Positions 33,499 through 40,978 of a DNA stretch of 48,120 nt are shown here, piece by piece. The notes beneath the pieces were generated by a model. It saw nothing but the letters and a program-made list of their open reading frames with translations, ran no database searches and had not been told where the DNA came from. This stretch comes from an uncultured Aquincola sp. (lineage in GTDB: Bacteria; Pseudomonadota; Gammaproteobacteria; Burkholderiales; Burkholderiaceae): the NCBI GenBank assembly GCA_937883885.1, contig CAKZXL010000027.1:1-48120 (forward strand). The letters are read 5' to 3'. The position numbers and the translations under genes were made by a program. How positions within the stretch are numbered: position 1 is the stretch's first letter; the number at the start of each line of letters is the position of its first letter.

Positions 33499-35295
33499 AT
33501 GAGTCTACTCAACATGCTTCGGCGCAAAGGCGACACTGCCGAGTCCGGAAAGCTGAAACAGTCGACGCCTCCCGTGGCGCGCCGGGCTGGAGCAGCGAAC
33601 GCTCTAACCGTGAAGGCTCTGGTGGCACCGTTGCGTCAGCCGCAGCAGCGCTCTGTCGTCCCGCCACCTGTGTACAAGTCGCTGTCCGACTTGCCTCCGT
33701 ACACGGCGGTGGCCTCGCAGGATGGAGGGCGCTTCGAGCTCGGCCAGAATCAGCGCCAGCACATGTTCATCCTGGAGCTTTCTGGACTCAAGGATACGTT
33801 CGCGGTCATCACCACGAAGGACCACTTCGGCAGCGCCTCCTACAAGGCCGCTCTCGAGCGCATCGAGAATGCAGGCTGCAAGGCCCAGGCCTCCGGAACG
33901 GCCGACGGCGCACTCATCGTGCGCGTCAACAAGGACCAGCGCGAGGCGGGAGGTGTCGACGAAAAGACCAACGCCATCATCAAGGACATCGAGAAACTGG
34001 CGCAGGCCGCACTCGAGTCCGACGCCTCCGACATCCACATCGAGAGCCGCGGAAGCGGCGTAATGGTGCGCATGCGCATCAACGGGCGCCTGCAGAACTA
34101 CTCGGACTCGTGGGAGACGGACTACGCGGTGCAGTTTGGTCGCGCCCTCTTCTCCATCGCTGATGACGACTCCAAGCCCACCGGCTGGTCGACGGACTGC
34201 CAGATGTCGGTGTCGCGTACGCTTCCCTCAGGCGCGCGAGTGAAGCTGCGGGTTCAGGTCTCGCCGGCGTATCCGGACGAAGGCATGGACGTTGTCATCC
34301 GTGTCCTGCGCGTCGCCGCTTCAGCAAAGGTGAAGTCGCTCGATGCCCTGGGGTACGCCCCGGACCACATCGACATGCTCGAGTACATGCTGACGTCGCC
34401 TCACGGGCTCATCGTCATCGCAGGCACGACCGGCTCTGGCAAGAGCACGACGCTGCAGACGGCCATGCAGAACATCCGCAAGGCCGACCTCGGCCGTAAG
34501 CTGGTGTCCATCGAGGACCCGCCCGAATACGTGCTCGACGGAGTGACGCAGATTCCCGTGTCTCGCCCGCGGGACAAGAACGCGCCGCCGGGCCAGCAGA
34601 TGAATCCGTTCGCTGCCGCGATGCGCAACACGATGCGGATGGACCCTGACGTCATCATGATCGGCGAAATCCGCGACAGCACCTCTGCAGAGCTGATGGT
34701 GGCGATGGTCCAGTCCGGCCACAAGGTTCTGACCACCATCCATACGGAATCGGCGCTGGGCATCTTCAGCCGCCTGCGTGGGATGAACGTGCAGTCCGAC
34801 GTCATGGCGGGGCGAGGCTTCATCTCCGGCCTCATTTTCCAAACCTTGGTCCCGACGCTGTGCAAGCACTGCCGCGTCGATTACCACCCTGGCATGGAAG
34901 AGCTGCCGGAGGCACTGCACGAGCGAATTCGGGCGGTCGTCAAGGAAGGCGACACGTTGTTCATTGAGTCCGCGAAGGGCTGCGAGCACTGCAGCCAGAC
35001 CGGCATCGCTGGTCGCACGGTCTGCGCTGAGATGGTGATTCCGGATGGAGCCCTGCGCGACTACGTGCTGAGCAACTCCCTGAAGGAGGCGCACAACCAC
35101 TGGCGCAGCCAACGGGCCGGCAAGCCGGCAGATTCGATGATTGGCACTACGGCGTTGGACCACGCCATCCTGAAGATGCGTCGCGGCGAGGTTTCTCCTA
35201 CCGCCGTCGAAGGTGCGCTGGGCCTATTGAACGACTTCACGCTGGAGTCGGCCATCGTCGGCGAAGCTGGCGACTTGCTCGGCCTGGGCACCTGA
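33499..35295 (+). CDS. pilQ: PilQ pilus-extension ATPase (GspE/PilB family)
   Basis: The 598-residue cytoplasmic ATPase has a variable N-terminal region (1-160), then the GspE core: SDIHIES, Walker A GTTGSGKST at 309-317 (Lys315), Asp box (SIEDPPEYV), Walker B (VIMIGEIRD), His box (GHKVLTTIHT) and a tetracysteine zinc site (CKHC and CEHC). This matches PilQ of R64, which powers pilin polymerisation. It has an AAAGG ribosome site and follows the transposase-like gene by 26 bases. pilR follows after 18 bases. Confidence 0.92.
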   Translation: MSLLNMLRRKGDTAESGKLKQSTPPVARRAGAANALTVKALVAPLRQPQQRSVVPPPVYKSLSDLPPYTAVASQDGGRFELGQNQRQHMFILELSGLKDTFAVITTKDHFGSASYKAALERIENAGCKAQASGTADGALIVRVNKDQREAGGVDEKTNAIIKDIEKLAQAALESDASDIHIESRGSGVMVRMRINGRLQNYSDSWETDYAVQFGRALFSIADDDSKPTGWSTDCQMSVSRTLPSGARVKLRVQVSPAYPDEGMDVVIRVLRVAASAKVKSLDALGYAPDHIDMLEYMLTSPHGLIVIAGTTGSGKSTTLQTAMQNIRKADLGRKLVSIEDPPEYVLDGVTQIPVSRPRDKNAPPGQQMNPFAAAMRNTMRMDPDVIMIGEIRDSTSAELMVAMVQSGHKVLTTIHTESALGIFSRLRGMNVQSDVMAGRGFISGLIFQTLVPTLCKHCRVDYHPGMEELPEALHERIRAVVKEGDTLFIESAKGCEHCSQTGIAGRTVCAEMVIPDGALRDYVLSNSLKEAHNHWRSQRAGKPADSMIGTTALDHAILKMRRGEVSPTAVEGALGLLNDFTLESAIVGEAGDLLGLGT

Positions 35296-35313
35296 CAGGA
35301 CGCGGGACCACGT

Positions 35314-36420
35314 ATGCAACTGAAGCAACTGAACAACGCCCACGCTGACCTTGAGGCCTGGCTGGCCAAGGTCCAGTTCAAGATGGGTGCCGTCAAGCGC
35401 GCAGCCTTCTACGAGAAAATGTCCTCGCTCATCGGCGATGGCATTCCCCTGGATGCTGCGCTGCGTCATCTGCTGGCACGGTACACGGAAAAGAAGAGGC
35501 CGATGGCGCCGCTTTTCAAGGCCTGGGTGTCCTCCTTGGACGAGGGCAAGCAATTCGCGGAAGCCACGCGCGGCTACATCAGCGACACGGAGAGCATCAT
35601 CATCGCGGCCGGCGAGAAGTCCGGCGACCTGGCGGTGGCCTTCGACCAGGCCGCCGTGGTTGCAAGGGCGAGCGCAGACATCAACAGGGCTGTCCGCGGC
35701 GAGCTGGCGACGCCGGCCGTTCAAGTCATCGTGCTCATCTGCCTGCTGGTGGTCTTCTCGACAACGATGGCGCCGGGCTTGGTGCAATCTGTGCCGCCAT
35801 CGGCCCTGGACTCGAGCCAGCGTGCGTTGTTCGGCCTCGCGGCCGTCGTGGCCAAGACCTGGTTCATGGTAGTACCGGCCCTGGTCATCGGGTTCTGGGC
35901 TGCGCTGTGGAGCATGCCGCGCTACACAGGGCCTGCTCGCAAGTTCCTGGACAGGATTCCGCCCTGGTCGGTCTACCGCATCTACACGGGCTCGACCTTC
36001 ATGATTTCCCTGGCCGCGCTCATCAAGGCGGGCGTCCCCATCGAGGCGTCGATCCGCTTCATCCGCGGCCAATCGTCTCCGTGGATGCGCGAGTATCTCT
36101 CCGAGATGGTTGGGCGCCTGCGCTCTGGCGCAGATCAAGGGGGCGCAATGGATGTGGGCCTGCTGTCCGACGAGTTGGCGGACACGGTGGCCATCTACTC
36201 GAAGACGACCAGCTTCGATGCAGCGATGAACACCGTCGGCAAGGAAGCCATCAAGACCGGCATCGAAGGCATCAAGGTCAAGGCCGGCTTCGCCAAGGTT
36301 GTGGCAACGATTCTTATCGGCGTATTTGTCGGCTGGATGTTCGACGCCATGATGGGCCTGAGCGACGCAGCGAACCGGGCGCAGCAGCAGCAGCAGCACC
36401 AATCCGCGCCCAGGAGGTAA
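35314..36420 (+). CDS. pilR: PilR inner-membrane platform protein (GspF/PilC family)
   Basis: The 368-residue protein has two GspF-type helical domains (about 25-130 and 218-320) and three membrane segments (about 130-150, 185-206, 325-347), as in PilR of R64 and GspF/PilC. This platform protein anchors the assembly ATPases and the growing pilus. AGGA (35297-35300) precedes ATG 35314. The end of the gene carries an in-frame CAG run coding five glutamines. A strong promoter for pilS begins 16 bases after its stop. Confidence 0.9.
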   Translation: MQLKQLNNAHADLEAWLAKVQFKMGAVKRAAFYEKMSSLIGDGIPLDAALRHLLARYTEKKRPMAPLFKAWVSSLDEGKQFAEATRGYISDTESIIIAAGEKSGDLAVAFDQAAVVARASADINRAVRGELATPAVQVIVLICLLVVFSTTMAPGLVQSVPPSALDSSQRALFGLAAVVAKTWFMVVPALVIGFWAALWSMPRYTGPARKFLDRIPPWSVYRIYTGSTFMISLAALIKAGVPIEASIRFIRGQSSPWMREYLSEMVGRLRSGADQGGAMDVGLLSDELADTVAIYSKTTSFDAAMNTVGKEAIKTGIEGIKVKAGFAKVVATILIGVFVGWMFDAMMGLSDAANRAQQQQQHQSAPRR

Positions 36421-36435
36421 CAAGTCAGAACATAC

Positions 36436-36464
36436 TTGTCAAGCCGCAGCGTATACGATATATT
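36436..36464 (+). promoter_or_regulatory. Promoter of the major pilin gene pilS
   Basis: TTGTCA (36436-36441), 17 bases, TATATT (36459-36464), close to consensus at both boxes. It would give extra expression of pilin relative to the assembly genes. Confidence 0.8.
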
Positions 36465-36512
36465 GTGCACGTTCTCGTCCAACACTTGCCCGTCAGTCCA
36501 AGGAGCATTCAC

Positions 36513-37037
36513 ATGAAGTTTTCGCGCAATAAGCAATGCGGTTTCACTCTGGTGGAGCTGGTTGTCGTCCTGGCCATCATCATCGCCGCCATCACCGCGA
36601 TCATCTCGCGCCAGATGAGTACCAGCCAGACATCGCGTGTCCAGTCCGAGTCGGGCAACCTGCAGACCATCGTCGGCAAGGTGAACTCGACCTTCGCAGG
36701 CCGCACGAGCTACGCGGGTGCAACGACCGCCTTCCTGCTCAGCCAGGGCGCGTTCCCGACGTCGATGGTCGTCGGTTCCAACGTGGTCAACGGCTGGAAC
36801 GGCACGGTTACCGTCGCCCCCGGCGCCGGCAACACGTCCGTGGACATCACCTACGGCGGAGTGCCGTCCTCGGCCTGCATCGAACTCGTGGCCAACACCT
36901 CGAAGGCGTACCGCACCGTGACTGTGGGCGCCACGGTCGTGAAGACGACCGCCCAGAGCGAAGCCGACCTGGGTGCCACCGAGGCCGCCTGCTCGGCCAC
37001 GACCACGGCCAACGTCATCTTCAACGCCGCCAGCTGA
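36513..37037 (+). CDS. pilS: PilS type IV prepilin
   Basis: The 174-residue prepilin has a short basic leader (MKFSRNKQCG, ten residues) cut before FTLVELVVVLAI, with Glu at +5 of the mature protein and a hydrophobic helix to about residue 34. The mature part contains FLLSQGAFPTSMV and VPSSACIELV, resembling the PilS domain of R64 and related type IVb pilins, plus a second Cys (EAACSA) for a C-terminal disulfide. The leader is short and position +1 is Phe, as in type IVa pilins, whereas R64 PilS has a longer leader. AAGGAG (36500-36505) precedes ATG 36513. It has its own promoter and a strong terminator. Confidence 0.88.
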   Translation: MKFSRNKQCGFTLVELVVVLAIIIAAITAIISRQMSTSQTSRVQSESGNLQTIVGKVNSTFAGRTSYAGATTAFLLSQGAFPTSMVVGSNVVNGWNGTVTVAPGAGNTSVDITYGGVPSSACIELVANTSKAYRTVTVGATVVKTTAQSEADLGATEAACSATTTANVIFNAAS

Positions 37038-37058
37038 ACATTGCAGTCGGACGACGGG

Positions 37059-37074
37059 GCGGGGCAAGCCCCGC
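37059..37074 (+). promoter_or_regulatory. G/C-rich hairpin after pilS
   Basis: GCGGGGC (37059-37065) and GCCCCGC (37068-37074) are exact complements with only two bases between them. It may stabilise the 3' end of the pilin message together with the terminator that follows. Confidence 0.5.
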
Positions 37075-37090
37075 TGGACGCAGAACGGGA

Positions 37091-37124
37091 AGAGCGCCCG
37101 CGGGGAGACCTTCGGGCGCTCTTT
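37091..37124 (+). terminator. Intrinsic terminator after pilS
   Basis: AGAGCGCCCG (37091-37100) pairs perfectly with CGGGCGCTCT (37113-37122) across a 12-base loop and is followed by TTCC. Partial read-through would feed the downstream ATPase and chemosensory genes, for which I see no separate promoter. Confidence 0.85.
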
Positions 37125-37142
37125 CCGAATTCGGAGAGGCGT

Positions 37143-38168
37143 ATGAACGCAATCCTGCCCGCGGCGGAGACCGCGAAGGCAATGTCCTGGAGGGATGTCA
37201 CCGACTGGTACATCCCTGAGGTCGAGGGCCAAGAAGTCATCATCTATCCGGGCGCCGTCAAGGCCACCGGCGACCTGCTCGAGCATGCGAAGCACCTGCG
37301 TGAGCTGGCCCTGTGGCGCCAATCGCAGGACATGACGCCGCCGTCTGACTGGCAGCTCGAGTACCAACAGATTCAGATGCGCGCCCACCGCCAAACCACG
37401 GTCGGCGGCACGCTGTACATCCTGCGTCGCATCTCCACGGACTTGCCGCAGCTGAAGAAGCTGGGCATTCCGCCCGAGGTGATGAAGCTTCTGACCTTGC
37501 CGAACTTCGGTGAACACGGCGGTCTGGTGCTGCTCACAGGCGGCCCAGGCCACGGCAAGAGCACAACGGCTGCCGCCATCCTGCTTGAGCGGGTGAGGGC
37601 CTACGGGTACTTCTGCCTGACGGTGGAAGACCCGCCTGAGTTCGCGATGCACAACGAGTACCTGGCGGCCAATGGGCGGCTTGGGCAAATCATCCAGGTC
37701 CCGGCCAAGTCCGAGTCCTTCGCCTACGACCTAAAGGACGCGCTGCGCTGCTATCCCTCGAGCATGAAAGGCTCGATGCTGATGGTGGGCGAGGTTAGGG
37801 ACGGGAACGCGGCCGCGCAACTGCTGCGCGCCGCTGTGAATGGCCAGCTCGTGTTCGCCACGCTGCACGCCGGCGACCCCATCGCCGCGCTGGAGCGTAT
37901 CTTGTCGCTGGCCAAGGAGGAGATGGGGCAGGACGAGGCGAAGTCTCTGCTCGCGCATTCGCTGCGCGGCGTGCTGCATCAGCGACTCGAGTCCGGCAAG
38001 TTGCAGATGGAAGCGCTGCTGTCCATGAGCCCCACCTCTTCGGTGGCCGCTCGCATCAAAGGCGTAAGCCTGGCCCAGCTGAGCACTGACCTGGAGCAGC
38101 AAAAGACGCTGCTGGCCCGGGGCAAGCTGCTGGAGAGCATCCGTGTGTCCACCCGGCCGGGAGTCTGA
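37143..38168 (+). CDS. pilT: PilT-type pilus ATPase (probable retraction motor)
   Basis: The 341-residue protein is a PilT/VirB11-family ATPase: Walker A GGPGHGKST at 133-141 (Lys139), Asp box (TVEDPPEF), Walker B (SMLMVGEVRD) and His box (GQLVFATLHA). It lacks the zinc tetracysteine and long N-terminus of extension ATPases, like PilT, which depolymerises twitching pili. R64 has only one pilus ATPase (PilQ) and uses the name PilT for a lytic transglycosylase, so this is an additional activity. ATG 37143 follows GGAGAGG. It directly precedes the chemosensory genes (two bases between stop and next start). Confidence 0.85.
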   Translation: MNAILPAAETAKAMSWRDVTDWYIPEVEGQEVIIYPGAVKATGDLLEHAKHLRELALWRQSQDMTPPSDWQLEYQQIQMRAHRQTTVGGTLYILRRISTDLPQLKKLGIPPEVMKLLTLPNFGEHGGLVLLTGGPGHGKSTTAAAILLERVRAYGYFCLTVEDPPEFAMHNEYLAANGRLGQIIQVPAKSESFAYDLKDALRCYPSSMKGSMLMVGEVRDGNAAAQLLRAAVNGQLVFATLHAGDPIAALERILSLAKEEMGQDEAKSLLAHSLRGVLHQRLESGKLQMEALLSMSPTSSVAARIKGVSLAQLSTDLEQQKTLLARGKLLESIRVSTRPGV

Positions 38169-38170
38169 GT

Positions 38171-38572
38171 ATGAACAACACGAAACCCCGCATCATGGTC
38201 GTCGACGACAGCCAGAGCATGCGCGCTGCAGCCAAGTCGGCCCTGGGCGACGAGTTCGAGGTGGTAGTGTGCGAGAACGGCCTCGAAGCCATCGCCGCGA
38301 TGGCCGCGTTCAAGCCTGAGCTGGTCTTCGTCGACATCACCATGCCCAAGCTCGACGGCTATGAGACGGTTGCCTTGATTCGCCTGAACGAGGCCTTCGC
38401 GAATGTGCCGGTGCTGATGATGTCGTCCAAGGGTGGCGTCTTCGACCTGGCGCGTGGACGGTTGCTGGGCTTCAATGGCTCCATCGTCAAGCCTTTCCAG
38501 GCGAAGGACCTGCGGCGCGCCGTTGACGAGCACCTCGAACTCGGCACGGGCGCGGAGGCGACTGAGAAATGA
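38171..38572 (+). CDS. pilG: CheY/PilG-type single-domain response regulator
   Basis: The 133-residue receiver domain has the acidic pocket Asp12-Asp13, phospho-acceptor Asp55 (LVFVDITMPKLDG), Ser86 in MMSSK and Lys107 (SIVKPF). The segment SSKGGVFDLARGRLLGF resembles PilG, the receiver of the Pseudomonas Chp system that stimulates pilus extension, more than flagellar CheY. It starts two bases after the PilT-type ATPase stop and overlaps the CheW-like gene by four bases (ATGA). It probably receives phosphate from the large kinase at 40979-45574 and acts on the pilus motors. Confidence 0.87.
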   Translation: MNNTKPRIMVVDDSQSMRAAAKSALGDEFEVVVCENGLEAIAAMAAFKPELVFVDITMPKLDGYETVALIRLNEAFANVPVLMMSSKGGVFDLARGRLLGFNGSIVKPFQAKDLRRAVDEHLELGTGAEATEK

Positions 38573-39042
38573 CCGCTTCCCGCGACTCCTCGCTGTTGCG
38601 CCTGCAACAGGGGCTGATGGCGCCTGCTGCAGGCCCGGCAGATGTCGAGCCACGCGACCTGCTGCCTTTCGAGGCTGCGAATGCCCGCTGGGCCGTCCCG
38701 TGTGCAGAGGTTGCGCGAGTCGTGATGCCCTCCGACGTCATCTCTTTGACCGGCTACGCCCAACTGCCCACCTGCGTCGTCGGCGTCGTCGCCACCGACA
38801 GCGAGATGCTCAGCGTGGTCGACGTCGGCCTGTTGATGGGAATCGAGCGTAGCCACTCAAGCCTGAAGTCCAGGCTCATCATTTTCGGGGAAGGCCCACT
38901 GAAGGGACTCGCGCTGCTGGTGGACCGCGTCCACGAACGCGTCTCCAGCGCCAACTCCGCAGCCACCATGAACCTCGTCGACGCGGCCAGCCTGCATTCC
39001 CGACTTCAGCAGAAGTCCCCCTCCCGGAGAGAAGTCCAATGA
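38569..39042 (+). CDS. pilI: CheW-like adaptor (PilI type)
   Basis: The 157-residue protein carries a CheW fold from about residue 30 to 145: FEAANARWAVPCAEVARVV, LPTCVVGVV, then a DVGLLMGIE segment and LALLVDRVHE. CheW proteins couple receptors to the CheA kinase. The N-terminal 25 residues are extra. Its start overlaps the receiver gene and its stop overlaps the receptor gene, each by ATGA, so the three are translationally coupled, in the order pilG, pilI, pilJ of the Pseudomonas cluster, with pilH missing. Confidence 0.85.
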   Translation: MTASRDSSLLRLQQGLMAPAAGPADVEPRDLLPFEAANARWAVPCAEVARVVMPSDVISLTGYAQLPTCVVGVVATDSEMLSVVDVGLLMGIERSHSSLKSRLIIFGEGPLKGLALLVDRVHERVSSANSAATMNLVDAASLHSRLQQKSPSRREVQ

Positions 39043-40964
39043 GCACCGTGGCCCGGCGACGCATCCAAGTCGCATCGTTCTCGATGAGTGACATCTCCAG
39101 TGGGCACAAGATGTCTATGGTCATCGGTGTCCTGCTCATTGTCGGCTCGGCGGCGCTGGCCGTCGCCTCCAACTCGAACGCCCGCGCGTCTGCTGACTCG
39201 AAGGGTGCGGCCCGCCTGCTGGGCACCACGGCCGGTCAAGTGCTCCACGGTGCGCAGTCGTATGTGGGCGGCGGCTCCGAGCGTCTGTCGTCTGCGGTTG
39301 CGGGCACGCCTGTACTCAACGCGGCGTTTGCCGACGTGGTGGGCAGTGCGAACTCGGTGGTGGTGTTGCCCGCCCTGAAGCAGCCCGCTGCCGATGCTTA
39401 TGGCGCATGGGTCAACCTCAGGGACGCCCTCGGCCAGCTCACCTTGCCAGCCAGCCTTTCTGCCGAGCTGAGCGAGGCACTCGGCCGCGAGGCCGGCAAC
39501 CTTGCCTCCCTGGTGAAGAGGCTGGAAGGCTCGGGGCGTGCTGCATCGAAATCGTACGAGTCGGCGCTGCGCCTCTACACCTACGCCGAAGCAGGTTTCG
39601 GCACCGCGTCGGTGGCTCGCGTCGAGTACGACCTGCAGGTGCTGTCCAACGAGGCGGCGTCGGGCGATTTCCGCCAGGACGTCGCCTTCCTGGCGCCGCT
39701 CCTCGCGTCGGCTCACCAAGCCTCTGCCAGGAAGGTGACGAAAGAGCAGCTCAGCGGCGCGTACGAAGCCGCGAAGCTCGCGAAATCCCACGCCGACAGA
39801 CTGAGCGGCGCTGCCTTACAAGCGCGAGGCGCTCTCTGGCTGGGCGCTGGCGCGGCCGTGCTCGCGCTGCTCGGCCTGGCCGGCATCGTGGGGGGCCTGC
39901 GCAGCGTGTCTTCCGAGTTCACCAAGCGCTACGCACGCTCGTTGCAGCAGTTCCGTGGCGACGAAGCTGCGCGTGAACAGCTCGTCGCTGGCCTGCGTGC
40001 GGCGACGGAGGGCGAGTTGGAGGGTGCAATCTCGGTGCCCGCAACCGGCGGCGAGTTCTCTGAAATCGCTACGTTGGTCAACCAGGTGCTGGAGCTGGCG
40101 CGTGATCGCCTCAGCGCTGCCGCAGCAGCGATGACTGCTGGTATCGAATCGGGTGACCGCGTGCTGCAAGCTGCCGAGCAAGCGCGCGAGTCCGGTCAAT
40201 CCGTGATTCGCGAGCTCGATACCGCTGCGGCGGTCCTCGCCGAGTGCGCGGCCAAGTCCGGTACCATCGAGCTGGACACGCGCGCGATGTTGACCGCGGC
40301 TGACGAGGCCGCGGCACGTTCTGCCGATGCGACTCGAGTTGCGCAAGACGCCGCCTCACGGCTGGAAGCGATGCGCGACGGTCTTCAGGACACGTCCAAG
40401 CGCATCAAGCGTCTTGGAGAGCGCAGCCAGGAGATCAACGCCGTCGTCGAGAGCCTGGAATTGCTGTCCGAGCAAATCGGCGTCCTTGCGCTGAACGCTT
40501 CGCTGGAAGCAGAGCGCGCGGGCGACGCAGGCGCCGGTTTCAGGATCGTCGCCAAGGAGGTTCAGGCCCTCGCGCAACGAAGCGAGGATGCGCTCGAGCG
40601 CATCTCCGGTCTCGTCCAGGGCGTGCAGGCCGACGCACGTTCGGCCGCCGAGTCGGTCGAGCGATCGACTGGCCAGGTGGTGGCCGGGGCAAATGTCGGT
40701 GCGGTTTCCCAGGCCTTGCTGAGTGTGCTGGCCCCACTGGCTGAGACCATCAGCGCCATGGCGCGCTCGGTCGCCGACGGCGCCGGCTCCAATGCCGTGG
40801 CCATGAGCACATCTGCCCGAGCCGCCGAGGACGTCAAGCGTGCGGCTGGCGACGTGGTCGGCCGGGTCGATGGTCTGCGCGCTCCAGTGGAATACGGCCG
40901 CCGCCGCCTGAACTCCGGTCTCAGCTCGCTGGTGGAAGCGCTGCCTGCTGACACGCTCGTCTAA
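39039..40964 (+). CDS. pilJ: Methyl-accepting chemotaxis-type receptor (PilJ-like)
   Basis: The 641-residue membrane receptor has TM1 at about 25-45, a periplasmic helical domain (about 46-264), TM2 at about 265-287, a HAMP-like linker, and a long cytoplasmic coiled coil. The signalling tip reads LSEQIGVLALNASLEAERAGDAGAGFRIVAKEVQALA (split here: residues about 485-520), the conserved MCP hairpin. The periplasmic part resembles PilJ-type sensors in length and helicity. No CheR or CheB gene is in the cluster, so methylation-based adaptation is either absent or supplied by the host. What it senses is unknown; contact or pilin is the natural guess from PilJ. Confidence 0.88.
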   Translation: MSTVARRRIQVASFSMSDISSGHKMSMVIGVLLIVGSAALAVASNSNARASADSKGAARLLGTTAGQVLHGAQSYVGGGSERLSSAVAGTPVLNAAFADVVGSANSVVVLPALKQPAADAYGAWVNLRDALGQLTLPASLSAELSEALGREAGNLASLVKRLEGSGRAASKSYESALRLYTYAEAGFGTASVARVEYDLQVLSNEAASGDFRQDVAFLAPLLASAHQASARKVTKEQLSGAYEAAKLAKSHADRLSGAALQARGALWLGAGAAVLALLGLAGIVGGLRSVSSEFTKRYARSLQQFRGDEAAREQLVAGLRAATEGELEGAISVPATGGEFSEIATLVNQVLELARDRLSAAAAAMTAGIESGDRVLQAAEQARESGQSVIRELDTAAAVLAECAAKSGTIELDTRAMLTAADEAAARSADATRVAQDAASRLEAMRDGLQDTSKRIKRLGERSQEINAVVESLELLSEQIGVLALNASLEAERAGDAGAGFRIVAKEVQALAQRSEDALERISGLVQGVQADARSAAESVERSTGQVVAGANVGAVSQALLSVLAPLAETISAMARSVADGAGSNAVAMSTSARAAEDVKRAAGDVVGRVDGLRAPVEYGRRRLNSGLSSLVEALPADTLV

Positions 40965-40978
40965 GCCAAGGGCACGCA

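Noticed and set aside
36384..36404. CAG trinucleotide run at the end of pilR as a phase-variation site
   Set aside because: The unit is three bases long and in frame, so length changes would only alter the number of glutamines.
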